From a bacterium (lineage in GTDB: Bacteria > Cyanobacteriota > Vampirovibrionia > Gastranaerophilales > Gastranaerophilaceae), in contig SFZC01000031.1 in NCBI GenBank assembly GCA_004558955.1, forward strand, positions 1-17,417: a stretch of 17,417 nucleotides of DNA, in the 5' to 3' direction. A model generated the notes under the pieces. That model was given only the letters and a program-made list of their open reading frames with translations, made no database searches and had not been told where the DNA came from. The position numbers and the translations under genes were made by a program. Positions 1 through 6,080 of this stretch are shown here, piece after piece; the first letter of the stretch is position 1; each line of letters begins with the position of its first letter.

Positions 1-51
1 TAGAAGGCAATTGCAATATTTATCAGAAGTTAGTTTTGTTCTTAAAACTAG

Positions 52-65
52 ATACGCAGGCGTAT
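52..65. promoter_or_regulatory. Perfect inverted repeat beside a TATAAT box
   Basis: ATACGC-AG-GCGTAT is a perfect 6-bp inverted repeat with a 2-base spacer. It directly abuts TATAAT on the plus strand (66-71), and its end overlaps TATAAT read on the minus strand (69-64). That geometry suits an operator over a promoter, but no clear -35 box or downstream gene is visible, so function is unproven. The first 100 bases hold no other recognisable feature. Confidence 0.25.
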
Positions 66-100
66 TATAATTTGAGATTGATTTTAGGATTGGAAAGTCA

Positions 101-337
101 CTAATGCTTTAGCATAACATAGGCTATAAAAATAATAACAGAGATTAACACTACAGGCGCAAGGATAATATTAATTAGCATATACATTGAAAAAGCTTTA
201 TTCATTATATCTGCAAGTCTTGTATTATGCTTGTAAGCATATTTAAGCAATAATCCAAAGCACAATGCCAAAACTGCCATAAGAATATACAAAGGTATTG
301 CACTAAGTGACCTAATCCCATATATTGGATGGAACAT
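101..337 (-). CDS. Small two-helix membrane protein, unknown function
   Basis: A 78-residue hydrophobic protein that I do not recognise. Two predicted membrane helices are visible, at about residues 13-35 and 50-76, separated by a short polar stretch containing KHNTR; this suggests a helical hairpin in the inner membrane. The start is supported by a good Shine-Dalgarno sequence (GGAGG, 10 bases upstream of the ATG at 337). It begins only 29 bases after the CCA end of the tRNA-Leu gene on the same strand, so it may be read from the tRNA promoter. No domain or catalytic motif can be seen. It could be a real small membrane protein or, less likely, a chance frame; the SD sequence and amphipathic layout favour a real gene. 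Confidence 0.6.
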   Translation of the reverse strand: MFHPIYGIRSLSAIPLYILMAVLALCFGLLLKYAYKHNTRLADIMNKAFSMYMLINIILAPVVLISVIIFIAYVMLKH

Positions 338-366
338 AAAAAAACAACCTCCAAAATAATTTATAA

Positions 367-450
367 TGGTGTCGATGGGGGGAGTCGAACCCCCACAGCT
401 CTCGCCACATGCACCTCAAGCATGCATGTCTACCATTCCATCACATCGAC
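367..450 (-). tRNA. tRNA-Leu (anticodon GAG)
   Basis: The minus strand folds into a complete class II tRNA. The acceptor stem GTCGATG pairs with CATCGAC over 7 bp. The D arm is ATG/CAT with the conserved GG in the loop. The anticodon arm is CATGC-TTGAGGT-GCATG, giving anticodon GAG, which reads CUC and CUU leucine codons. A 13-base variable arm (TGGCGAGAGCTGT) with a short stem is the long form expected of tRNA-Leu. The T arm is GGGGG-TTCGACT-CCCCC. The discriminator A and CCA tail are encoded (370-367). Confidence 0.95.
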
Positions 451-470
451 ACGATGCAAAATACTTTCCA

Positions 471-499
471 ATACTACCATAAATACCAAAATTTTACAA
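471..499 (-). promoter_or_regulatory. Putative promoter of tRNA-Leu
   Basis: On the minus strand, TTGTAA (-35, at 499-494) and TAGTAT (-10, at 476-471) are separated by exactly 17 bases. Each matches the sigma-70 consensus at 4 of 6 positions. The -10 lies 20 bases upstream of the tRNA 5' end, giving a short leader. The -35 box overlaps the stop codon of the DUF3137 gene. Confidence 0.45.
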
Positions 500-1588
500 T
501 TTTGTTTTGCTCGACAATTTCAATACATCTATAAATGACAGCACTGATGCAAATTCATCAAACAAATTATTATACTGTCTAATATCATCAATTTTGCCAA
601 ACAAGTGATTCATCTCAAACAAATCCTTCCTCGTACTCAACATTATCAACATATTTTGTCCATAAACAGAACACTGCATTTGCGGAATAGCAAAGCTCGT
701 GTGTAACTGCATAAATCTGTCCAAAAATGCAGTATTCAAAAGATACCGTGCCTCAATCTGTGCTCCTGCTTTATCACCGCCGTTTACATAAACATTATAT
801 TTTGCACTGAATTTGTTATATTCAACGTCAACTTTTTCATAACCCTTCGGAACTTCATTAAATAAACCTTTTGACAAAATCAAAACCCTGTTTTTAACAA
901 CTTTATTCATTTTAAAGTGCATTGCTACACCTTTAAACATTCTGTAATAACTTCTATTTCTGCCACTACCCGTAACTCTTCCGAATTCGGTTTCATCAAT
1001 TATAAAATTTACGCCGTTATAAGTTCCAGAAAAAACATCATCATCCGTTCTTTCGTTAATTTCCGAACCGTCATACAACTGACAACTCTCAAATACCTTA
1101 TTTGGAATACACACGACAGAAAAATTCTCACCTGTAACAACCCTTTCAATATAATCATCAATATTATCGCTTAAATCCGTTGTGCCACCGCCATCAAATA
1201 ACACATCCTCTAAATTTTTAGTTCGTGCTTTTCGATAATTTATATCTTCCCCAAAAATTTTTACAAGTTGCGGGAAGGCGGTTTCCTTGATTTTGTTTTG
1301 ATACCTTTTATTTGTTATATAAATATTTTGAATAATGGCATAAATAAAAAATCCAATCGAACAATAAAAATGAAATTTTAAATCATAATGATGTTCATTC
1401 CTCCCCGGAAGATATGCCAGCAAAGAAAAGCCAATATATGAAAGAATTGATCCTATTCCGACCAAACTCCAACGTTCTTGTTTTTGAATTTTCTTCCATT
1501 CAAAACGTTCTTTTGACATAATTTCAGCAAATTTTATGCTGAAATTATTTTTATATTGGCGTAATTGTCTTTCTCTTGCGTTAATCAT
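494..1588 (-). CDS. DUF3137 membrane-anchored protein
   Basis: A 364-residue protein that I assign to the DUF3137 family, whose biochemical function is unknown. The N-terminal 40 residues are charged and probably cytoplasmic. Two membrane helices follow at about 41-60 and 73-92. The rest is a soluble domain with the family hallmarks: YQNKIKETAFPQLVKIFG at the start (about 96-113) and the core stretch QIEARYLL-AFLDRFMQL near the C-terminus. The ATG has an upstream AAGGGAA Shine-Dalgarno. It starts 33 bases after the flgC stop on the same strand with no terminator between, so it is probably the last gene of the flagellar rod operon. DUF3137 has no established flagellar role that I know of, so the link is positional only. 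Confidence 0.8.
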   Translation of the reverse strand: MINARERQLRQYKNNFSIKFAEIMSKERFEWKKIQKQERWSLVGIGSILSYIGFSLLAYLPGRNEHHYDLKFHFYCSIGFFIYAIIQNIYITNKRYQNKIKETAFPQLVKIFGEDINYRKARTKNLEDVLFDGGGTTDLSDNIDDYIERVVTGENFSVVCIPNKVFESCQLYDGSEINERTDDDVFSGTYNGVNFIIDETEFGRVTGSGRNRSYYRMFKGVAMHFKMNKVVKNRVLILSKGLFNEVPKGYEKVDVEYNKFSAKYNVYVNGGDKAGAQIEARYLLNTAFLDRFMQLHTSFAIPQMQCSVYGQNMLIMLSTRKDLFEMNHLFGKIDDIRQYNNLFDEFASVLSFIDVLKLSSKTKL

Positions 1589-1621
1589 ACTTTCCCTTAC
1601 AAAATCAGTGAGTTAAATTTT

Positions 1622-2065
1622 CTATTTGCCGATTTCCAATGCTCTTTGAGCCATTGATTTTGAAATATTCACAACAGCAAGGTTTGCTTCGTAAGCACGT
1701 TGAGCAACAAGTGCATCAGCAATATCCACCATTGCGTTTACATTTGACTGTCTTATATAACCGTTCTCATCGGCATCAGGGTGTCCCGGTTTGTAAATCT
1801 TTTGCCCAAGTGTAGGGTCTTCAACAATACCTGAGAAAGTAACTCCGCCTTGTAAATACGGAAGTGTACCAACACCGAAAACATCTTCTTTCATAGAGTT
1901 CATAACGCCTTGAAAAGAAACATCATCAACCGCATTAAGTACGGGAATTTTTCTGACATAATTTGGAGTATCAAGGTTTGCAATGTTTTTAGCATGGATA
2001 TCGATTCTTCGTCCATGTACCTGTAATGCTTTTGCACCTATGTCTATTGATTCCATTATGCCCAT
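1622..2065 (-). CDS. flgC: Flagellar proximal rod protein FlgC
   Basis: FlgC, 147 residues, the usual family length. It is one of the rod subunits that connect the MS ring to the hook and is exported by the flagellar type III apparatus. The N-terminal rod motif reads HAKNIANLDTPNYVRK (about 24-39), and the C-terminal helix VAQRAYEANLAVVNISKSM (about 120-138) matches the conserved FlgC end. The stretch PGHPDADENGYIRQSNVN is typical of FlgC and separates it from FlgB. The start follows a strong AGGAAGGTGAT Shine-Dalgarno. It lies 30 bases downstream of flgB in the same operon. The usual next gene, fliE, is absent here; a DUF3137 gene takes its place. Confidence 0.95.
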   Translation of the reverse strand: MGIMESIDIGAKALQVHGRRIDIHAKNIANLDTPNYVRKIPVLNAVDDVSFQGVMNSMKEDVFGVGTLPYLQGGVTFSGIVEDPTLGQKIYKPGHPDADENGYIRQSNVNAMVDIADALVAQRAYEANLAVVNISKSMAQRALEIGK

Positions 2066-2095
2066 TTTATATCACCTTCCTAATTACTTATATTG

Positions 2096-2443
2096 TTATT
2101 TACCGACATTTATAACAGTTTTCATTTCGGTAACTATATTTGTCATTCTGCGTGTTGCCATTGAATAAAGAATTGAGTTTTCTTGCATTTGCATAATCTC
2201 GTTACCTGCATTAACTGGTTCTTCCGAGCGTTCAAGTCCGATTGCGGAAGGTCCGAGTTTTTCTGACAATTTAGTTTCTAAAGGACTGTTCATCGTACTC
2301 AAATATTGTCCAAAGTCCAAATCCTGTCTGATATACCCCGGAGTATCAACGTTAGCAAGGTTTGAACCTAATGCTTTTTGTCTTTGAGCAATTAAGTCCA
2401 TCATTAATGTTACTTTTCCAAAACTGTCTAAAGATGTGTACAT
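2096..2443 (-). CDS. flgB: Flagellar proximal rod protein FlgB
   Basis: FlgB, 115 residues, slightly short for the family (commonly about 130). It is a proximal rod subunit that assembles near the MS ring and FliE. The N-terminal rod signature KALGSNLANVDTPGYIRQD (about 24-42) is unmistakable. The C-terminal half (MQMQENSILYSMATRRM, then MKTVINVGK) forms the matching amphipathic helix. The region between is compressed relative to enterobacterial FlgB. The start has an AAAGG Shine-Dalgarno. It follows the flgG-like gene by 24 bases and precedes flgC by 30, in one operon. Confidence 0.93.
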   Translation of the reverse strand: MYTSLDSFGKVTLMMDLIAQRQKALGSNLANVDTPGYIRQDLDFGQYLSTMNSPLETKLSEKLGPSAIGLERSEEPVNAGNEIMQMQENSILYSMATRRMTNIVTEMKTVINVGK

Positions 2444-2467
2444 AAATTATACCTTTCGTTAATAAAA

Positions 2468-3184
2468 TTAAGCCTCTCTAATGTTGATTGCCTTGTTGTA
2501 CATTGAATCCGCAAGCTTAATCATCTGCATACTTGCAAGCATTGAAGCGTTCAATCTTAGCAAATCAGTTGCCGAATTATAAATACTTACGTTTGATGCT
2601 TCCAAATTATTTTGTTTGAAACAATCGTGATTTTTAACAAGTCTTGCTTCGCCCGCATCACTTGAAGGTTTCATTCTGTTCATTTCTGCCTGTTCCATAC
2701 CTGCAGGGTTATCAAATCTGACAAGCGGAATTGTTCCTATTTTTTTTGCCTTTGTACCTCTTGTGTCGTAAGACAGAACATCACCGTTTTCTTTGATTTC
2801 AAACTTGTAGCAATTTGAAGGGATTTTTATACCTTCGCCGACAATCCAACCATCACGAGTTGTAAGATATCCGTTTTTGCCTTGCATAAACGAACCGTCC
2901 CTAGTGTATTGAACTTCACCTTCGGGAGATACAACCGGAATATAACCGACACCGTCTATTGCGACATCGTACGGATTGCTTGTAATTCTTATTGACCCTT
3001 GAGTATAGTTCGTTCTGACAGAACCTGTAAGATATCCGTTTTCCTTCATAACCTGTTCAAACTGGACATCTTTGTAACCCGTAGTTTGGAAATTAGACAA
3101 ATTGTTTGCTATCTGTCCGAATTTTTCAAACTGAACGAGTGCGTTATTTATACCTTGTGTCATTAAACCTTGTAAGTTATACAT
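2468..3184 (-). CDS. flgG: Flagellar rod protein, FlgG-like
   Basis: A 238-residue flagellar rod/hook-family protein, probably the distal rod subunit FlgG. The N-terminus carries FGQIANNLSNFQTTGYKD (about 22-39), the rod-family motif. The middle has the D1-type segment NPYDVAIDGVGYIPV and YTRDGSFMQGKNGYLTTRDG, diagnostic of the FlgE/FlgF/FlgG group. The C-terminus LEASNVSIYNSATDLL is the conserved helix that ends these proteins. It is about 20 residues shorter than E. coli FlgG, and FlgF cannot be fully excluded. A GAGG Shine-Dalgarno precedes the ATG. It is second in the rod operon, 18 bases after the flgF-like gene. Confidence 0.85.
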   Translation of the reverse strand: MYNLQGLMTQGINNALVQFEKFGQIANNLSNFQTTGYKDVQFEQVMKENGYLTGSVRTNYTQGSIRITSNPYDVAIDGVGYIPVVSPEGEVQYTRDGSFMQGKNGYLTTRDGWIVGEGIKIPSNCYKFEIKENGDVLSYDTRGTKAKKIGTIPLVRFDNPAGMEQAEMNRMKPSSDAGEARLVKNHDCFKQNNLEASNVSIYNSATDLLRLNASMLASMQMIKLADSMYNKAINIREA

Positions 3185-3202
3185 ATTAACCTCTATTTTT
3201 TA

Positions 3203-3895
3203 TTATTGACTTAATTGAGAAATCGTTTTGCCTAATACAGAATTTTGTAACATAAACATCTGTCTGTTAGCATCAAAATTCTTGATATACGGCATTACGG
3301 TCATGAATTCCTGTTGTAATGCAACGTTAGAATATTCGTTATATTTTTGTTTAATATTCGGTTCTAAAACCGCCATACCATTTGCATCAACAACACCGAT
3401 TTGTCCTATTAATGTAGTTTTTTGGGTTTCTGGATTAAACATTGTAATTTTACCACGAGTATCAATTTTTACCTGTTCCAAATCTTGCGGAATGAACGGA
3501 AACACAATCGGTGTACCTGCATTAGAAAGAACATCGGCATTATCAAGAGTTTTCAAAGTTCCGTCCTTACTGATTTGCATACGTCCGTCCCTTGTCAATT
3601 TCACACCGTTCTCAGTTTGTGTTTGGAAATACCCTTTGTTTGCAATAGCAACATCAAGCGGATTAGACGAAATTGCAATACGTCCAACCTTGTCATCTCT
3701 TGTTGTTGAAAGAGCATGAACACCCAAATATTCGGCAAAAGACGAAACAACCGCTTCTTTTCGTTGATAACCGACTTTATCAAATCCGTTGATGTTTTCG
3801 TTGGTTATTCCGATAATTTCACTATCCAAGTGCATGGCTCTTATTGATGCCGTCAACCCGCTGTCATTGAAATATATACCGGTGTTTAATCTCAT
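3203..3895 (-). CDS. flgF: Flagellar rod protein, FlgF-like (divergent)
   Basis: A 230-residue member of the FlgE/FlgF/FlgG family, assigned to FlgF because it precedes a better FlgG candidate and is more divergent. The central block is clear: SSNPLDVAIANKGYFQTQT followed by KLTRDGRMQISKDGTLKT (about 76-116). The N-terminal rod motif is degraded: GITNENINGFDKVGYQRK replaces the usual ANNLANANTTGY. The C-terminal helix is also altered (FMTVMPYIKNFDANRQMFM). Such drift is plausible in a lineage with a divergent flagellum. The start has an AGAGGTAG Shine-Dalgarno. It is the first gene of the rod operon. Confidence 0.78.
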   Translation of the reverse strand: MRLNTGIYFNDSGLTASIRAMHLDSEIIGITNENINGFDKVGYQRKEAVVSSFAEYLGVHALSTTRDDKVGRIAISSNPLDVAIANKGYFQTQTENGVKLTRDGRMQISKDGTLKTLDNADVLSNAGTPIVFPFIPQDLEQVKIDTRGKITMFNPETQKTTLIGQIGVVDANGMAVLEPNIKQKYNEYSNVALQQEFMTVMPYIKNFDANRQMFMLQNSVLGKTISQLSQ

Positions 3896-3918
3896 TTTTG
3901 CTACCTCTACATGTTTAT

Positions 3919-3930
3919 ACTATTAATAGT
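3919..3930. promoter_or_regulatory. Perfect 12-base palindrome upstream of the rod operon
   Basis: ACTATTAATAGT is a perfect palindrome 24 bases upstream of the flgF-like start codon and overlaps AT-rich sequence that could serve as a -10 (TATAAA on the minus strand). No sigma-28 or sigma-54 flagellar promoter signature is evident to me. It could be an operator or chance in AT-rich DNA. Confidence 0.25.
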
Positions 3931-3994
3931 GTCGAAATTTTGATGATTTTCTGCAATCATTTTGAAAAAAATCATACGTTTGGAGGACTCTTGC

Positions 3995-4204
3995 ATGGAT
4001 ATAAGGATTTTTAAGCGAAAGTCAACATTAGTAACAGTTAAGATTAGTAAGAAACACGTCCTTCTGAAAGGCTTAAAAAAGCCTTTCAACATGCGAAAAG
4101 TGATTTTCAGCCTATCCTTCTTCGGCTTTACCTACGCATACAAATACACACAACTCACCACAGGTTCATTGGTTCGCTTTGTAACAATCTGTCCAATATC
4201 GTAA
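3995..4204 (+). CDS. Possible small protein of 69 residues, unknown
   Basis: An unrecognised basic 69-residue reading frame divergent from the rod operon. Its support is a good Shine-Dalgarno, GGAGG at 3982-3986, eight bases before the ATG. The product starts MDIRIFKRKS, is rich in Lys and Arg for 35 residues, then becomes more hydrophobic and aromatic (FSLSFFGFTYAYKYTQ). Its stop codon touches the end of the foldback element at 4204. A perfect 10-bp hairpin lies inside the frame (4065-4088), unusual for coding DNA. The second half is richer in C than the neighbouring genes. It might be a real small gene, a gene remnant, or the complement of a minus-strand structured RNA. Confidence is low. 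Confidence 0.3.
   Translation: MDIRIFKRKSTLVTVKISKKHVLLKGLKKPFNMRKVIFSLSFFGFTYAYKYTQLTTGSLVRFVTICPIS
4065..4088. repeat. Perfect 10-bp stem-loop
   Basis: TGAAAGGCTT and AAGCCTTTCA form a perfect 10-bp stem with a 4-base AAAA loop (4075-4078). Neither strand has a T-run right after the stem, so it is not a classic terminator. It lies about 170 bases upstream of the flgF-like start, in the long spacer between ilvE and the rod operon. It could be part of a structured RNA, a mobile-element remnant or an mRNA leader structure. Confidence 0.5.
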
Positions 4205-4347
4205 CAGATTCCGAATCACGCACTCATTTTATTCGTGCTGTCCGAAATGACTTTTTGGTGAATCTGGCAAAGCTCTCGTCATTCTGAAAACTTAGAAAAT
4301 TTTGCGAATACAATGAGCATTTAATTTTCTTGTTATTTAGAATCTGT
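4204..4347 (-). repeat. Foldback (MITE-like) element, copy A
   Basis: A 144-base element with matching ends: ACAGATTCCGAAT at 4204 and its inverted counterpart ending GAATCTGT at 4347. Read on the minus strand, the first 70 bases (4347-4278) match 9326-9396 at about 90% by hand alignment, with about six mismatches and one gap. The two arms are imperfect inverted repeats of each other: ACAGATTC, CTCATT, TATTCG and AATGAC recur in order in both. TA dinucleotides flank the ends, as mariner/IS630-type insertions do, but the other copies do not confirm this. There is no coding capacity. Together with 3896-4203 and the ilvE terminator, it accounts for the spacer between the rod operon and ilvE. Confidence 0.65.
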
Positions 4348-4352
4348 ATAAA

Positions 4353-4380
4353 CAAAAAGTCGGGAAAAATCCGACTTTTG
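4353..4380 (-). terminator. Rho-independent terminator of ilvE
   Basis: On the minus strand a perfect 9-bp stem, AAAAGTCGG with CCGACTTTT, encloses a 7-base loop and is followed by a T-rich tail (TTTTTGTTT). It lies about 50 bases after the ilvE stop codon. The flanking A-run makes it potentially bidirectional. Confidence 0.8.
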
Positions 4381-4430
4381 TATCAATATATTTTTCAAAT
4401 AAATTATCATTTTAATAATTTATCTTTTAT

Positions 4431-5474
4431 CTATTTAATTTCAACAATCCAGCCTTCAGGAGCTTCAATTCTGCCTGACTGAATACCTGTCAAGGTATCG
4501 TACAATTTTCTTGAAATCGGTCCCATTTCTTCCATGCCTGAAGGTAAGCAAATTTCTTTGCCGTGGTCAACAATTTTACCGACAGGTGAAATTACTGCAG
4601 CAGTACCGCACAAACCGCATTCCGCAAAGTCGCCCAATTCTGACAAGTAAACTTCTCTTTCTTCTGTTTCCAAGTGCAAATATTCTTTTGCAACGTACAT
4701 CAAAGAACGTCTTGTAATAGAAGGTAAAATAGATGAAGATTTTGGTGTAACAACTTTATTATCTTTAGTTACAAAGAAGAAGTTTGCTCCGCCTGTTTCT
4801 TCAACTTTTGTTCTTGTCAAAGCGTCAGGATACAAGTTTTCGTCATAGCCTTCTTTATGAGCCGTAACAATCGCATGTAAACTCATTGCATAGTTCAAAC
4901 CTGCCTTAACATGTCCTGTTCCGTGTGGTGCAGCACGGTCAAAATCACTAACCTTCAAAGTAATAGGTTTTGCACCCTTATTACCGCCTTTAAAATAAGG
5001 TCCTACAGGTGATGCGAAAATTCTGAACTGATATTCTGAAGCAGGTTTAACACCCATAACAGCATCAGAACCGAACAAGAACGGTCTTAAATAAAGGCTT
5101 GCACCTGTTCCGTAAGGTGGAACAAATTTCAAATTAGCCTTTACAACCTGTTTAACCGCTTCAACAAATCTGTCTTGCGGGAATGGAACCATTTCCAAGC
5201 GTTGAGCCGTATCATACATTCTTTTTGCGTTCATATCAGGTCTAAATACTACAACTCTACCATCTACAGTTGTATAAGCCTTCATACCTTCAAAACACGT
5301 TTGAGCATATTGCAAAACGCAAGCACTTTCATTCAACAAAATATTTTCATTTTCCGTCAAACAGCCTTCATCCCATTTTCCGTCTTTGAAATTTGAAACA
5401 TATCTTTTATCTGTTTTGTGGTAGCCAAAACCCAAGTTTGACCAATCTATGTTTGCTTTTTCTATTGTTTCCAT
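4431..5474 (-). CDS. ilvE: Branched-chain amino acid aminotransferase
   Basis: A PLP-dependent class IV aminotransferase of 347 residues. It interconverts Leu/Ile/Val with their 2-oxo acids using glutamate/2-oxoglutarate, the last step of branched-chain amino acid synthesis, in the cytoplasm. The sequence is of the longer BCAT type shared with eukaryotes and many bacteria: FGYHKTDKRYVSNFKDGKW near the N-terminus, QTCFEGMKAY (58-67), FRPDMNAKRM (77-86), and the PLP-lysine context GHVKAGLNYA, with K190 the likely Schiff-base lysine. VEETGGANFFFV (224-235) holds the cofactor-contacting Glu, and ECGLCGTAAVISPV gives the phosphate-binding loop. A good AGAGGTG Shine-Dalgarno supports the start. It sits 42 bases after the YkgJ-like gene and ends at a strong terminator. 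Confidence 0.96.
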   Translation of the reverse strand: METIEKANIDWSNLGFGYHKTDKRYVSNFKDGKWDEGCLTENENILLNESACVLQYAQTCFEGMKAYTTVDGRVVVFRPDMNAKRMYDTAQRLEMVPFPQDRFVEAVKQVVKANLKFVPPYGTGASLYLRPFLFGSDAVMGVKPASEYQFRIFASPVGPYFKGGNKGAKPITLKVSDFDRAAPHGTGHVKAGLNYAMSLHAIVTAHKEGYDENLYPDALTRTKVEETGGANFFFVTKDNKVVTPKSSSILPSITRRSLMYVAKEYLHLETEEREVYLSELGDFAECGLCGTAAVISPVGKIVDHGKEICLPSGMEEMGPISRKLYDTLTGIQSGRIEAPEGWIVEIK

Positions 5475-5516
5475 TCGCCACCTCTTTCATTTTTGTTTAA
5501 TTATAAAACAAATAAA

Positions 5517-6080
5517 TTATTTTTGTTCTAACCATTCCAACATTGGTCTTATTTCACCGCAATCAAGTCCGTATTTTGCGGCAAGTTGACTATTCAAAAC
5601 TCTATCAATTCGCAAGTTTAAATTTATTATATTATTAATATTTAATGTATGGTCTTTTTCGTTGTAAAACTCAGAATAATTCAACCCGCTGTGAACGCAC
5701 CCAGGAAGCCTTACATACCCTTTAACATCGTCATAATAACAAACGCCGAAAGTTCGACAAATTATTCCACGATAATCATAAACAGAACATTCTTTATTTA
5801 TCAAAAATGGACATTCATGTTCAAACCTTTTGCCTTTAAATTCTTTCTTTTGCTTAATAAGGTTTGCAATTTTTCGTTGAACGATTGATTTTTTTTCGGG
5901 CGGAAGTCCCAAAAATCCTTGTGTTAAATATCCGAATTCCACCTGAGAAAAAGGATAATCTCCCTGTTCGCAACAAATTGAACAGCCTTTTTTGCACTTT
6001 ATATATCTTTTATGTTGTTTGAAAAGTTCTTCCATAATAGAGTCAAACTCTTTCAAAAATTCCTGATATTTTTCTAACAT
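5517..6080 (-). CDS. YkgJ-family cysteine-cluster protein
   Basis: A 187-residue cytoplasmic protein of the YkgJ/UPF0153 type, thought from its cysteines to bind zinc or an iron-sulfur cluster; the function is not established. The hallmark cluster is CKKGCSICC (C29, C33, C36, C37). Further cysteines follow at C90 and C98 (HECPFLINKEC), C108 and C114 (ICRTFGVC) and C128, the spacing expected of the family. The ATG shares one base with the stop codon of the upstream glycosyltransferase gene (TAATG), so translation is probably coupled. It is the middle gene of GT39-ykgJ-ilvE. Coupling to a GT-C enzyme suggests a maturation or modification role, but that is only inference. Confidence 0.88.
   Translation of the reverse strand: MLEKYQEFLKEFDSIMEELFKQHKRYIKCKKGCSICCEQGDYPFSQVEFGYLTQGFLGLPPEKKSIVQRKIANLIKQKKEFKGKRFEHECPFLINKECSVYDYRGIICRTFGVCYYDDVKGYVRLPGCVHSGLNYSEFYNEKDHTLNINNIINLNLRIDRVLNSQLAAKYGLDCGEIRPMLEWLEQK

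Noticed and set aside
3228..3719. 163-codon open frame on the plus strand
   Set aside because: It lies antisense to the flgF-like gene, whose family motifs are clear; its translation is Cys-rich and has no domain or Shine-Dalgarno. It is an antisense shadow.
3907..4092. 61-codon minus-strand frame upstream of the flgF-like gene
   Set aside because: No Shine-Dalgarno, it overlaps the hairpin and palindrome, and the translation is of low complexity. The opposite-strand frame at 3995-4204 has better support.
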